Assembly: GCA_045531585.1 (NCBI GenBank)
Contig: JAZSEH010000006.1
Span: forward strand, 33,237 to 97,236
DNA length: 64,000 nt
Source: SIG587 sp045531585
GTDB taxonomy: Bacteria; Bacillota; Clostridia; Oscillospirales; Acutalibacteraceae
Direction: 5' to 3'
Shown here piece by piece: positions 7,873-16,573 of this stretch. A program made the position numbers and the translations under genes. The notes under the pieces were generated by a model that saw only the letters and a list, made by a program, of their open reading frames with translations, was not told the DNA's origin and did no database searches. Position 1 is the stretch's first letter. Every line of letters starts with the position of its first letter.

Positions 7873-8700
7873 CTATACAAGAGAAATTATTGCCGCAAGG
7901 TTTCCGCGCATACCGCCTGTTGCACGGTGGGAGTGAAAATATTCACTGTGGCAGTGGGTGCAAAGGTCGGTTACGTCTATATTTTCCGGCTTAACACCTG
8001 CGCTTATCAGTATCTGTCTGTTGGCCTCCCAAAGGTCAAGCATATATTTATCATCATTTTTTTGAGTAAATATTGCCGAAAGGTCAAGTCCCGCAACCTT
8101 CTCAAACTCGCTATAAACAGGGGTGTCCACCTCATAGCAGCATTTACCTATACAAGGTCCTATTGCGGCAATTATATCGGAGGGGTTTGAGCCAAACTCC
8201 TCGGTCATACGCTTTACCGCCTTTGCACCTATCTGCTTTACGGTACCGCGCCAGCCTGAATGAACGTTGGCTATTACGTTTTTTACAGGGTCGAAAAACA
8301 GTAGGGGAGTACAGTCGGCAAATTGCGTTACAAGTGCAATTTTCGGTATGTTTGTTATTAAACCGTCAACGTCATTATAATCACGTTCACAAAAAATACC
8401 CTTACCTTTGTCAGAGGAGTGGATTGTACGGATATTATCGGTATGGGTCTGGTGACTTAGAACTAAATTTTTCGGCTCAATACCAATAGCAGAGCATATA
8501 ATGCTATAATTTTCCTTTACAAGAGAAATATCGTCACCATTGGTGGTACTCATATTCATGCTTGCATAGCGTCCCTTGCTTACACCGCCCATACGGGTGG
8601 TAAAGGCTACCTTAACCCTATCGGTTGCCTCCATTTTAGGAAAGCCTACGTAAATTAGGTCACCCTTCTTATGGATAGAAAGAGAATTACTTTTCAACAT
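7873..8700 (-). CDS. pgeF: Peptidoglycan editing factor (laccase-domain, YfiH family)
   Basis: This 275-residue cytosolic protein belongs to the multicopper-oxidase-like YfiH family. In E. coli the enzyme removes wrongly incorporated residues from UDP-MurNAc peptides; other homologues act on purine nucleosides. The metal site residues are visible in SHQTHTDN, ADCTPLLF and NVHSGWRGT, and GPCIGKCCYEV follows. The ATG at 8700 has AGGAG at seven-base spacing. It is transcribed after cpsCD in the same direction, with a hairpin in the gap. The choice between cell-wall editing and nucleoside activity cannot be made here. Confidence 0.9.
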   Translation of the reverse strand: MLKSNSLSIHKKGDLIYVGFPKMEATDRVKVAFTTRMGGVSKGRYASMNMSTTNGDDISLVKENYSIICSAIGIEPKNLVLSHQTHTDNIRTIHSSDKGKGIFCERDYNDVDGLITNIPKIALVTQFADCTPLLFFDPVKNVIANVHSGWRGTVKQIGAKAVKRMTEEFGSNPSDIIAAIGPCIGKCCYEVDTPVYSEFEKVAGLDLSAIFTQKNDDKYMLDLWEANRQILISAGVKPENIDVTDLCTHCHSEYFHSHRATGGMRGNLAAIISLV

Positions 8701-8722
8701 AAAAACTCCTATATAAATGTTA

Positions 8723-8747
8723 CACCCGATAAAGACATTATCGGGTG
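8723..8747. other. 9-bp hairpin between cpsD and pgeF
   Basis: CACCCGATA (8723-8731) pairs perfectly with TATCGGGTG (8739-8747) around a seven-base loop. No clear T tract follows on the minus strand, so it is a weak terminator at best or an mRNA processing or stability hairpin. Confidence 0.5.
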
Positions 8748-8753
8748 CATAAA

Positions 8754-9461
8754 TTACTTTTTAAATTTAAACTTTCTTTTCTGCTTGTTTTTACTCATAT
8801 AATAGTATGAATTTTTAAGATGTTTTGCATCGGCACCGTTAAGCACTGTACCCAGAAGCTTTACACCTGCAAGTTCAATTTTTTTCAGAGTCTGCCTAAC
8901 CTGAGAATAGGTAGATTTTTTTGAACGGACTACCATAATAATACCGTCACTGTTAGGGGAGAGAATAAGTGCATCGGAAACAACATTTATGGGAGGAGTA
9001 TCAAATATAATATATTCATACTCTCCGCGAAGTCTGTTTACAAGTTCTTTTAGAACATTGCTCGCAAGCAACTCCGAAGGGTTGGGGGGCATAGGGCCCG
9101 CAGTTATTACATCAAGACAGGGATTAATATGTTGAACCGCATCATCAAATGAGCAGAAATTCACAAGAACGCTTGAAATACCCTGCTCGTTTGGCAGATG
9201 CATTTTTCTATGAATAGTGGGACGACGAAGGTCAGTATCAATAAGGAGCACCTTACTGCCAAGCTGAGAGCATACTATTGCAAGATTAACAGCAGTGGTG
9301 GATTTGCCTTCACCGCCCGAAGCACTTGAAATAACAACTGATCTGCTGTCATTTTCAGAGAGAAGGAATAAAAGATTTGTGCGAACACTTTTATATGCTT
9401 CCACTACGGCAAAGGGTATTTTTTTTACCGGTTTGTTTTCAATCTTAGTTGTCGCCATCAT
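8754..9461 (-). CDS. CpsD/CapB family bacterial tyrosine kinase
   Basis: This 235-residue BY-kinase would phosphorylate itself and control export or chain length of surface polysaccharide. Walker A is ASGGEGKST (about residue 50), Walker A' is VLLIDTDLRRP and Walker B is YIIFDTPP. The tail has a YYY cluster in a Lys-rich end, the usual autophosphorylation site. Start ATG at 9461 (or 9458) follows AGGAGGT inside the end of the upstream gene; the genes overlap by 17 bases. The needed membrane activator is the neighbouring CpsC-like protein. Confidence 0.92.
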   Translation of the reverse strand: MMATTKIENKPVKKIPFAVVEAYKSVRTNLLFLLSENDSRSVVISSASGGEGKSTTAVNLAIVCSQLGSKVLLIDTDLRRPTIHRKMHLPNEQGISSVLVNFCSFDDAVQHINPCLDVITAGPMPPNPSELLASNVLKELVNRLRGEYEYIIFDTPPINVVSDALILSPNSDGIIMVVRSKKSTYSQVRQTLKKIELAGVKLLGTVLNGADAKHLKNSYYYMSKNKQKRKFKFKK

Positions 9462-10164
9462 TGTAACCTCCTGCAGGGGCTGTTAAAAAGTCGGGAATAA
9501 TGCCGAGAATAGGGGTCTGGAAATGCTCCGAAAGTTCGTCTTCATCGTGGATAGATTGATCAAGCATATCAATAACAAGAAAGATTAAGGCAGATAAAAC
9601 AAAACCTACTAAAGCACCAACAATAGAAGATGTTACAGTTCTGGGTGCAACCTGTACAGCACCTTCCGCCTCAGCAACAACATTAATAAGTGCATTTGAA
9701 AGAATTTCAGAAATATACTCAGGACAAACCTTTGCAAAATTGTTTGCAAGGGCTACCGCCTTTTGAGGTGTACCTGCAGTAGCAACGATATCAAGAATCA
9801 TCATATCTTCACTGCGCTGTGTAATCTTAAAGGAGCTTCTCAAGGAATTATAATCATCAATACCACTCTCAGAGGCAACCAACTTGTACATATTTGGAGT
9901 CTGAAGCAGCTGAGTACAGTTTTTTGCAAGGGAGATAGATGCATTGATATCAGAAGAAAGGTCCTTGCCTGAGCCTGATTTTGCACCTGTACTGATAATT
10001 GTACCGTTAGAGATGATTATCGAAGCAGTTGCGCTATACTGCGGTACAACAAGAAAGTGGCAATAACAAAAAGTAGCTGCGGCTAAAATTACAGTAGTTA
10101 AAAGAATAACAAAAAGATTCTTTGTAACAAGTTTTAATAAATACAGTATAGAGATTTCTTTCAT
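9445..10164 (-). CDS. CpsC/Wzz-type chain-length determinant, kinase activator
   Basis: This 239-residue membrane protein has the Wzz topology: a membrane segment at about 15-37, an extracytoplasmic domain, and a second membrane segment at about 190-215 followed by a short cytoplasmic tail that would activate the CpsD kinase. The start is ATG at 10164, eight bases after AAAGGGA; a longer frame upstream lacks a good site and would overlap the promoter. No glycosyltransferase, flippase or polymerase gene is near, so the pair works with genes elsewhere. Confidence 0.88.
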   Translation of the reverse strand: MKEISILYLLKLVTKNLFVILLTTVILAAATFCYCHFLVVPQYSATASIIISNGTIISTGAKSGSGKDLSSDINASISLAKNCTQLLQTPNMYKLVASESGIDDYNSLRSSFKITQRSEDMMILDIVATAGTPQKAVALANNFAKVCPEYISEILSNALINVVAEAEGAVQVAPRTVTSSIVGALVGFVLSALIFLVIDMLDQSIHDEDELSEHFQTPILGIIPDFLTAPAGGYNDGDN

Positions 10165-10195
10165 TTCATCGGTCCCTTTATTCAATAATAAAAAC

Positions 10196-10224
10196 ATTAT
10201 ATAACAAAAAGAAAAATTTTTCAA
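10196..10224 (-). promoter_or_regulatory. Promoter of cpsC-cpsD
   Basis: On the minus strand TTGAAA (10224-10219) and TATAAT (10201-10196) are 17 bases apart, about 30 bases before the cpsC start. Confidence 0.75.
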
Positions 10225-10255
10225 TAGAAAAAAATAACAATTTTATGAAAATTTG

Positions 10256-11968
10256 TCAGGGCGTGACAAAAACTGTTTTATTTGTGGTATAAATAACCAT
10301 ACCCGGTTTCGCACCGACAGGCTTTTTCACGTATTTTACGGGGGTATAATCAACAGGAACACCCGTACTGTTTTTTGCTTTTGAGTTACCTGCGGCAAGC
10401 CTTGCGGCAAGTAAAACCGTTTCCTCGCTAAGAGGTGCGCCACCATTAAAAACTATTACGTGGGAGCCCGGAATGTTTTTTGTATGAAACCACGTATCGT
10501 TTTTTGTTGCCAGCTTTAAGGTAAGAAAATCGTTTTGACGGTTGTTTTTACCTACAAGTATTTTATAGCCTTCAATACTTTTATATTCGGTAAAAGCGGT
10601 TGTCGCAGACTTTTCTTTTACCGCTTTCTGACCTTGCTTAACATAACCGCCCAATATAAGCTCCTGCTTTATCTCGTTTACATCAGCTATACTTTGGGCA
10701 CGGGAAAGTGCTTCACTTACCGATTCAAGATAAGCAAGTTCCTGAGCGTCCTTTTCTATAAGGTCACTTAGATGCTGTTGTGTGGAGTAGGTTTTTTTAT
10801 AATCCTTGAAATATTTTGCAGCGTTTTGTGAAGGGGAAAGGGCGGGGTTTAGCGGAATGTTAATCAGTGCCATATTTTCGTCATAGTAATTTTCTACCCT
10901 TGCCACGGTATCGCCCTGAGCTATACGGTGAAGATTGGCCTTTATAAGCTCACCGTAAATACGCAACTCCTCACGGTTTTCGCATTTTTTAAGGTCAGCA
11001 GTTCTAAGCTGAAGCTTACGTATTGTTCTTTGGGAAGTGTTTTTAATAATGCGCTCTATTTCGGTAGAGTAATTTTTCAACCTGTCGGCAAGATCAAGGC
11101 CTGAATAGAATTCATCAAGCAGAACACTAAAAGACTCATATTCCTTGTTTTCGTAATTATTTCCATACTGGGTAATAGGCATAAAGGAAAATTCAAAGGG
11201 GGTAGAGTCTTTTAAGACCATTGTTGGTTTGCCGCCTGATTTTAAAAGCTCGGTAAACCTGAAAAAGGCGTCAACTAAGGCTGATTTATCACATTCACTT
11301 AAATCTTCAAGGTTAGTATCAGGACAGCCTGCATCGGTGCATATCTGTCTCGCTATAAGGGGAGAAATACCGTCAAAGGTATTAAGTATTGCCTTGTGGG
11401 CAGGGAAAAGGGAATACCTTTCTAAGTATTGCAGAAAATCAGCCTTGGAAATGTGAAGGGGATCAACCTTTTCCTGAGCGGCAGGAGGAGCATATTTTGC
11501 ACCGGGCTGAATAAGACGTTTTCCGCTTTCAATATCGCTTCGGCGTATGCTGTCAACAATTTTACCGCTACCATCGCTTAAAATAAGATTAGCCTGATTA
11601 GATATAAGCTCTACTGTAAGCGTAAAGGTGACCTCGTCTCCCATTTCATTTAGCGCGCAAAGTGTAAAATGAACAATTCTTTCAAGGGCGGGCTGGGTTA
11701 TATTCACTATACGGGCACCTGTTAAATGCTTCCTTAGCAGCATACAAAACATTGGCGGCTGTGCAGGGTTTTCAGGCTTTGCTTCGGTTAGTCCTATTCT
11801 TGACCTTCCCGATCTTACCGATATAAACAGGCGGCCGTGAAAGCCCGACTTGCGCAAAGCAAAAATCAGTTCATCACGGGATGGCTGGTAAATTTTATCT
11901 ATGCGAGTGTCAACAATACCCTCAAGCTCATTAACAAGCATATGAAGGAAAGCGCCGTCAAGTGCCAT
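10256..11968 (-). CDS. rqcH: RqcH / NFACT family ribosome quality-control factor
   Basis: This 570-residue Rqc2/NEMF homologue (long annotated as fibronectin-binding protein FbpA) binds stalled 50S subunits and adds alanine tails to mark nascent chains for decay. The NFACT-N domain opens with LDGAFLHMLVNELEG and includes FCMLLRKHL. A helical coiled-coil middle follows at about residues 270-430. The C-terminal NFACT-R domain (about 450-565) has NDTWFHTKNIPGSHVIVF. The length is usual for the family. It begins directly after the trmK stop in the same operon. Confidence 0.93.
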   Translation of the reverse strand: MALDGAFLHMLVNELEGIVDTRIDKIYQPSRDELIFALRKSGFHGRLFISVRSGRSRIGLTEAKPENPAQPPMFCMLLRKHLTGARIVNITQPALERIVHFTLCALNEMGDEVTFTLTVELISNQANLILSDGSGKIVDSIRRSDIESGKRLIQPGAKYAPPAAQEKVDPLHISKADFLQYLERYSLFPAHKAILNTFDGISPLIARQICTDAGCPDTNLEDLSECDKSALVDAFFRFTELLKSGGKPTMVLKDSTPFEFSFMPITQYGNNYENKEYESFSVLLDEFYSGLDLADRLKNYSTEIERIIKNTSQRTIRKLQLRTADLKKCENREELRIYGELIKANLHRIAQGDTVARVENYYDENMALINIPLNPALSPSQNAAKYFKDYKKTYSTQQHLSDLIEKDAQELAYLESVSEALSRAQSIADVNEIKQELILGGYVKQGQKAVKEKSATTAFTEYKSIEGYKILVGKNNRQNDFLTLKLATKNDTWFHTKNIPGSHVIVFNGGAPLSEETVLLAARLAAGNSKAKNSTGVPVDYTPVKYVKKPVGAKPGMVIYTTNKTVFVTP

Positions 11969-12649
11969 TTAATTCACCTTTAAATAATTAGTGATTTTTT
12001 CAAAAAGTTCCTTGTATTCACGGTACTGCTCCTGCATTGCAGGAACCTTTTCAAGGTCATCCACACATTTTTTAAGTATACGCTGTTGCTTTTCTAAAAA
12101 TAAAGCATCCTCGTATCTTTCAGGGTTAAGCAAGCCGTGTCTATAAAAAACTTCGTCATATTTTTTATTTTCACCGGTATAATGTGCTGTTATAACGGTG
12201 TATATACGCTTATCCTGCGCTACGCCCTTTTCCTTTGCAATTACAAAACCGTTTTCGCAAAGAAATCTGCGCAAAACATCGGCCCCTGTCATTGGCTGTA
12301 AAACAAGTGTTATGGCCGTGTCCTTTAAAAACAAGCAACGGTTCAGTATTCCGGAGATTACTTCTCCGCCCATTCCTGCAATAACAATACAGTCGGCTTC
12401 GCCTTTTTTTATATGCTCAAGGCCGTCACTCAGGCGAAGGTCTATATCGGTGCATCCGGAACGTTCAACACTGCGACGAGCGTTTTCAAGGGGTTTTTCG
12501 TTTATATCACAGGCAATAACGCTTTTTGCCCTACCGTTTTTTATAAGAGCAATGGGCAAAAAAGCGTGGTCGGTACCTATATCCGCTACCTTAGCGTCCT
12601 GAGGTACGGCGTCATATACCGCCTTAAGCCTTGCATCTAAGGTATGCAT
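11969..12649 (-). CDS. trmK: tRNA (adenine(22)-N1)-methyltransferase
   Basis: This 226-residue class I SAM-dependent methyltransferase belongs to the TrmK family, which makes m1A22 in tRNA. The SAM site is VADIGTDHAFLPIALI, with the acidic motif II ACDIN and the family block CIVIAGMGGEVI; the C-terminus is a helical extension. The ATG overlaps the stop of the DUF1858 gene in TAATG, and rqcH follows immediately, so these are co-translated. Confidence 0.92.
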   Translation of the reverse strand: MHTLDARLKAVYDAVPQDAKVADIGTDHAFLPIALIKNGRAKSVIACDINEKPLENARRSVERSGCTDIDLRLSDGLEHIKKGEADCIVIAGMGGEVISGILNRCLFLKDTAITLVLQPMTGADVLRRFLCENGFVIAKEKGVAQDKRIYTVITAHYTGENKKYDEVFYRHGLLNPERYEDALFLEKQQRILKKCVDDLEKVPAMQEQYREYKELFEKITNYLKVN

Positions 12650-12849
12650 TATTTATCAGCAAAATGGGCATTAAGCTTTTCAAGCAGAGCATCGCAATCG
12701 GTGCTGTGTACCTCGCAGGCCTGCTCTATAGTTTCGCCGCGGGATGCAGGGCAACCAAGGCAGTGCATACCAATCTCAAAAAAGTATTCCGCAGCAGAGG
12801 TATCCATATCAAGTACGTCACCTATACACATATCTTTTGTAATTTCCAT
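12649..12849 (-). CDS. DUF1858 domain protein
   Basis: This 66-residue protein is a complete DUF1858 domain. It has the family's IGDVLDMDTSAAEYFFEIGMHC opening, a CLGCPAS motif and a Glu/Thr-rich middle that keeps a further Cys. Members often occur alone or fused to redox proteins, and the CxxC suggests metal binding or redox chemistry, but no function is established. It overlaps trmK by one base and lies 21 bases after yhaM. Confidence 0.88.
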   Translation of the reverse strand: MEITKDMCIGDVLDMDTSAAEYFFEIGMHCLGCPASRGETIEQACEVHSTDCDALLEKLNAHFADK

Positions 12850-12870
12850 TTTATTTACCTTCCTTTAAAA

Positions 12871-13842
12871 TTATTTTATAATATCGGCATCCCTGTTAAG
12901 GTCTACGCGATTATGGTTGTAAAATTTTCTGTTTTCCATTGCCCACATTTTCTGTGAGAACTCGCCCTCCTTGGTATTAAGCAGGGCTTCCTTTACCTCA
13001 TAAATTCTTGCATCCATCAGGTCAAGCTCACTAAGTAGTTCGGCCTCCAAAAACAAGGGACGCATAGCTGCACCGAATTCAGGCTCACCGTGGTGGGATA
13101 GCAGCATATGCTCAATAAGGTTTGAGGTCTCCTCGGGAATATTAAGCCGTTTAGCCGTTTCACGTACCATTATGGCACCCTCTGCAAGGTGGCCCACGAG
13201 ATTTCCTTTAAGGGAATAGCCGGTAGCAATACCTGTATCGGCTACGGTAAACTCCTTGGTTTTTGCAATATCGTGAAGAATGGCACCGCTGAGAAGAAGC
13301 TCCTCATCAACAAAGGGATAAATCTTGCAAACGCCCTGCGCCAGACGGACTATAGACAGGGTGTGCATAAGCAGGCCGCCCCTTACCGCGTGGTGAAGCT
13401 TAAAGGCGGCAGGCCAATAAAGCAGGGACATACGGTTTTCCTCAAGCATGGTGGAAACAAGCGCGCGCAAATGCTCATCCTTAAAAGAGTTTGCAATGTC
13501 AAGCAGGTCGTTATACATATCCTGAGCGCTATAGTTTGCACTTTTAACAAAATCCTCCATACGGATATTGTCATGCTCGTTGGTAAGGCGAATCTTTTCA
13601 ACCCTAAGCTGGTCCTGCCCGTTATACTGCAGGATGGTACCGCGCACCTTTACAACGGTGTTTGCTTCATAGTTTCCAAGAGCGGCGCTATAGTTCCAAA
13701 GCTTAGCGTTAATTTCACCCTCGCTGTCTGCAAGAGTCATATCAAGATATGTGTCACCTTTAGATGAAGTTTTAACGTCAATGCTTTTTATAAGACAGTA
13801 TCCGTCAACCAGACCTTTACCGTCAATTGGTGTAAAATTCAT
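12871..13842 (-). CDS. yhaM: 3'-5' exoribonuclease YhaM family (OB fold plus HD domain)
   Basis: This 323-residue protein has an N-terminal OB-fold nucleic-acid-binding domain (about residues 10-90) and a C-terminal HD phosphohydrolase domain. The metal ligands are visible in KLHHAVRGGLLMHTLS, GAILHDIAKT and MLLSHHGEPEFG. B. subtilis YhaM trims RNA and DNA 3' ends; homologues also clear very short transcripts. It leads the yhaM-DUF1858-trmK-rqcH operon, which supports a role in RNA turnover. Confidence 0.92.
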   Translation of the reverse strand: MNFTPIDGKGLVDGYCLIKSIDVKTSSKGDTYLDMTLADSEGEINAKLWNYSAALGNYEANTVVKVRGTILQYNGQDQLRVEKIRLTNEHDNIRMEDFVKSANYSAQDMYNDLLDIANSFKDEHLRALVSTMLEENRMSLLYWPAAFKLHHAVRGGLLMHTLSIVRLAQGVCKIYPFVDEELLLSGAILHDIAKTKEFTVADTGIATGYSLKGNLVGHLAEGAIMVRETAKRLNIPEETSNLIEHMLLSHHGEPEFGAAMRPLFLEAELLSELDLMDARIYEVKEALLNTKEGEFSQKMWAMENRKFYNHNRVDLNRDADIIK

Positions 13843-13868
13843 TTAAAATACCCCTAAATAAATATTTT

Positions 13869-13897
13869 AGTGTGACCGAGATTTCCCCGACCACACT
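13869..13897 (-). other. Hairpin between ireB and yhaM
   Basis: The arms AGTGTG and CACACT, extended inward, pair fully only in the minus-strand RNA because two positions become G-U there and are mismatched on the plus strand. No T tract follows on the minus strand, so this is not a standard terminator. It could protect or separate the ireB message. Confidence 0.4.
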
Positions 13898-13902
13898 ATT
13901 TT

Positions 13903-14148
13903 TTAAGCCGAAAGATAAAACTTTACAAGGGATTGTAAAATAGTATCCCTGTCAATTTTACGGATAAGATTACGGGCGTTATTATGGGTGGTTATATAGG
14001 TGGGATCCTCCGACAAAATATAGCCTACCATCTGGTTTATGGGATTATAGCCCTTTTCTTTTAAGGCATCGTAAACCGTGAGCAGAATACGGCGAATTTC
14101 CTGCTCCTGCTCATTGCCTATTGAAAAGGTCATAGTCTTATCATTCAT
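13903..14148 (-). CDS. ireB: IreB family regulatory phosphoprotein (UPF0297)
   Basis: This 81-residue protein belongs to the IreB/YrzL family, a small protein phosphorylated by the Ser/Thr kinase IreK in enterococci and linked to cephalosporin resistance and envelope stress. The block GYNPINQMVGYILSEDPTYITTH is characteristic. ATG at 14148 follows AAGAGGTG with about six bases; an upstream in-frame GTG is not needed. In many Firmicutes ireB sits beside alaS and ruvX; here it stands alone next to yhaM. Confidence 0.93.
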   Translation of the reverse strand: MNDKTMTFSIGNEQEQEIRRILLTVYDALKEKGYNPINQMVGYILSEDPTYITTHNNARNLIRKIDRDTILQSLVKFYLSA

Positions 14149-14236
14149 AATAAACACCTCTTTATAATATGATACTATATTTCAAATAAAATAACAAGGA
14201 AAACTTTTAATTTTTTTAATACTTTTTAATTTTTTC

Positions 14237-14264
14237 TTGCATATATTTGATTTTTTGTTAAAAT
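14237..14264 (+). promoter_or_regulatory. Promoter of the DUF436 gene
   Basis: TTGCAT (14237-14242) and TAAAAT (14259-14264) are 16 bases apart, 25 bases before the ATG at 14289. Confidence 0.55.
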
Positions 14265-14288
14265 AAGTATATGAAAAGAGGTATTTTT

Positions 14289-14834
14289 ATGTCTGAAAAG
14301 CTTTATGAGCAGGCAAGATGCGCCGCTGAAGAAATAATTGAAAAAGCCAAATTAAGTAGGGGAAATATACTTGTTGTGGGTTGCTCAACAAGTGAAATAT
14401 TGGGTGATAAAATAGGCTCGAATTCATCTCCAGATACCGCAAAAACAGTTTTTCAGGGTATATTTGATGTCGCAAAGGAAAAGGGAATATACGTAGCAGC
14501 CCAGTGCTGTGAGCATTTAAACCGCGCCGTTATAACCGAGCGCGTCGCAGTGCCCTTTGGGGAAGAGGTTAATGTAGTCCCCGTTCCCAAGGCAGGAGGG
14601 TCTTTTGCTACCGCCGCCTATGCCGCTTTCTCTGAGCCTGTTGCCCTTGAGGAAATTAAGGCCGATGCAGGTCTTGATATAGGCTTTACCCTTATTGGTA
14701 TGCATTTAAAAAAGGTTGCCGTACCCGTAAGGCTTGAAAATAATAAAATAGGCTGTGCCACCGTGCTTGCCGCAAGGGTAAGACCCAAATTTATCGGCGG
14801 TGAGCGCGCCAATTATAATCAGAAATTACTATAA
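14289..14834 (+). CDS. DUF436 / TIGR01440 family protein (YwlG-like)
   Basis: This 181-residue protein belongs to the conserved TIGR01440 (YwlG) family of unknown function. Visible family parts are VVGCSTSEILGDKIGSNSS near the start, then AAQCCEHLNRAVITER and HLKKVAVPVR. The CCEHLNRA block is diagnostic. The start at ATG 14289 follows AAAAGAGG at eight-base spacing and is preferred over ATG 14271, which lies close to the predicted transcription start. It is monocistronic, with its own promoter and a terminator after it. Confidence 0.88.
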   Translation: MSEKLYEQARCAAEEIIEKAKLSRGNILVVGCSTSEILGDKIGSNSSPDTAKTVFQGIFDVAKEKGIYVAAQCCEHLNRAVITERVAVPFGEEVNVVPVPKAGGSFATAAYAAFSEPVALEEIKADAGLDIGFTLIGMHLKKVAVPVRLENNKIGCATVLAARVRPKFIGGERANYNQKLL

Positions 14835-14838
14835 TGAT

Positions 14839-14870
14839 ACAGGGCGGAATGAAAACTCATTCTGCCCTGT
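14839..14870. terminator. Terminator between DUF436 and GH2 genes
   Basis: A 14-bp stem (14839-14852 with 14857-14870, one G-T pair) with a four-base loop lies between convergent genes. The T tract is poor on both sides. Confidence 0.65.
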
Positions 14871-14872
14871 GC

Positions 14873-16573
14873 TTATTTTAGTATTTCATTAAAAAGTTTG
14901 TTGGCTATTCTGTTCATTTTTTCGCCATCTACCTTAACGATCTCGCGATCATAGCTTATGAGCCCGTTGGTTTCATCCTCAACGTCGGTAAGCTGGGTGT
15001 AAACCGTAGCGCAAAGTCCATCCTTAATAAAGGGGATTATCTCCTTCTCATAAAGGGAAATAAAGGCCTTTTCAAATTCCTCACGGTCCTCAAAAAGCTT
15101 ATAGCCGTAGGTTTTTTCATCGTTAAACACGTGACCTTGGGGCTTAAAAGAGTATCCGCCAAACTCTGAAAGGAATATAGGCTTTTGACTTTTTTTAAGC
15201 TTTACGGGTCTGAAGTAGATATGCTCGCTTTCAAAATCATTATATTTCGTTTTAAACCAACCCGAAGCGGTATCTATAAAGCGGCTATTGTCAAGACTGC
15301 GCATAAGGCCGTACATATCATCAGTATTAAATTGTCCCCAGCCTTCGTTGAATACTGTCCAACAACAAATGCTGGGGTGCCTTGAAAGCTGTTTGACGGT
15401 TTGCTCCATCGCCACAATAAATGCGGTAATCTGTGCCTCACTTCGTCTGTTTAAAAAGGATGGAAGTTTCCTTATACCGATTGTTGGCAGAGCAGTATCC
15501 CTGAAAAACGAATATTTTCCGTTATTGACCATATCCTGAAAAACAATCATTCCAAGGCGGTCACAGTCATAGTAAAACTGTTCAGGCTCAATTTTAATGT
15601 GCTTTCTGAGCATATTAAATCCCAGCGCCTTAGCGGTTTTAATATCCTGCTCGTAAAGACACATATCGGCAGGGGTGAAAATACCGTCACTAAAATAGCC
15701 TTGGTCAAGTAAGCCGTGGAAAAAATAGGGCTTGCCGTTAAGCAAAGTTCGGGAAACGCCGTCTATCTCACGAATTTCAAGGCTTCTCAGTGCAAAATAG
15801 GTCTGTACAACGTCCATACCCGCTGTGATAGTGCTGTAGTACAAATAGGGATGCTCAGGTGACCAAAGCTCAGGGTTTTCGGGATAAAATTCACATTCAC
15901 CGTCAACTATAGGAAGCTTAATTTCTCCCGTAGGCGAAGATAAACTTATTTCACCGTCCTTTATACCAACTACCTTAATTTTTGCACCGCAGGCATCTGC
16001 GGTAATTTTTATTTCCTTAATATAGTTTTGGGGAAGGCTTTCAAGCCAAACCGTCTGCCATATTCCCGAAGCGGGAGTATACCACATACCGCCCCTTTTG
16101 CGGCATTGCTTACCGTAGGGTAACACGCAGTTGTCAAAATCATTTACTGCACGTACCTCTAAAAGGTTTTCTTCCTTTAAAACGTCTGTAATATCAAAGG
16201 AAAAAGGGAAATATCCTCCTGTGTGCTCACCTAAAAAAACACCGTTTAAATATACCTGTGCCTTTTGATTAACTGCACCGAAGTGTAGTAAAACCTTATC
16301 CTTAATAAAACCCTCAGGCAGGGAAAAGACCCTGCGGTAAAAGAAAACGTCTCCCTTCTTAAAGGTACGGTTAATTCCCGAAAGCAGGCTTTCAGGACAA
16401 TAAGGTACAATTATTTTTTCATTGTACTCAGGGGTATCGGTTTTTCCTGCAAAAAAATCCCACTGCCCGTTAAGGCAGAAAAAAGAGTCCCTTTTTAAAG
16501 TGGGCCTTGGATACTGGTTAAGGGGTATTTCAGGGAGGACACGACCCTGCTTTGTATATAAATGGTTAAGCAT
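14873..16573 (-). CDS. Glycoside hydrolase family 2 enzyme (short form)
   Basis: This 566-residue GH2 protein has no signal peptide, so it acts in the cytoplasm. It has the sugar-binding N-domain (LNGQWDFFAG at about residue 36; VYLNGVFLGEHTGGYFPFSFDI at about 115-136), an Ig-like domain, and a TIM barrel with acid/base Glu in CWTVFNEGWGQ and likely nucleophile Glu in FLSEFGGYS. It is shorter than beta-galactosidases (about 750-1000) and ends with the barrel. ATG 16573 overlaps the MFS stop by eight bases, so the two are coupled. The substrate is open: galactoside or glucuronide. Confidence 0.85.
   Translation of the reverse strand: MLNHLYTKQGRVLPEIPLNQYPRPTLKRDSFFCLNGQWDFFAGKTDTPEYNEKIIVPYCPESLLSGINRTFKKGDVFFYRRVFSLPEGFIKDKVLLHFGAVNQKAQVYLNGVFLGEHTGGYFPFSFDITDVLKEENLLEVRAVNDFDNCVLPYGKQCRKRGGMWYTPASGIWQTVWLESLPQNYIKEIKITADACGAKIKVVGIKDGEISLSSPTGEIKLPIVDGECEFYPENPELWSPEHPYLYYSTITAGMDVVQTYFALRSLEIREIDGVSRTLLNGKPYFFHGLLDQGYFSDGIFTPADMCLYEQDIKTAKALGFNMLRKHIKIEPEQFYYDCDRLGMIVFQDMVNNGKYSFFRDTALPTIGIRKLPSFLNRRSEAQITAFIVAMEQTVKQLSRHPSICCWTVFNEGWGQFNTDDMYGLMRSLDNSRFIDTASGWFKTKYNDFESEHIYFRPVKLKKSQKPIFLSEFGGYSFKPQGHVFNDEKTYGYKLFEDREEFEKAFISLYEKEIIPFIKDGLCATVYTQLTDVEDETNGLISYDREIVKVDGEKMNRIANKLFNEILK

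Noticed and set aside
13189..13767. Plus-strand frame of 192 codons opposite yhaM
   Set aside because: A shadow of the HD domain gene; no promoter or SD.
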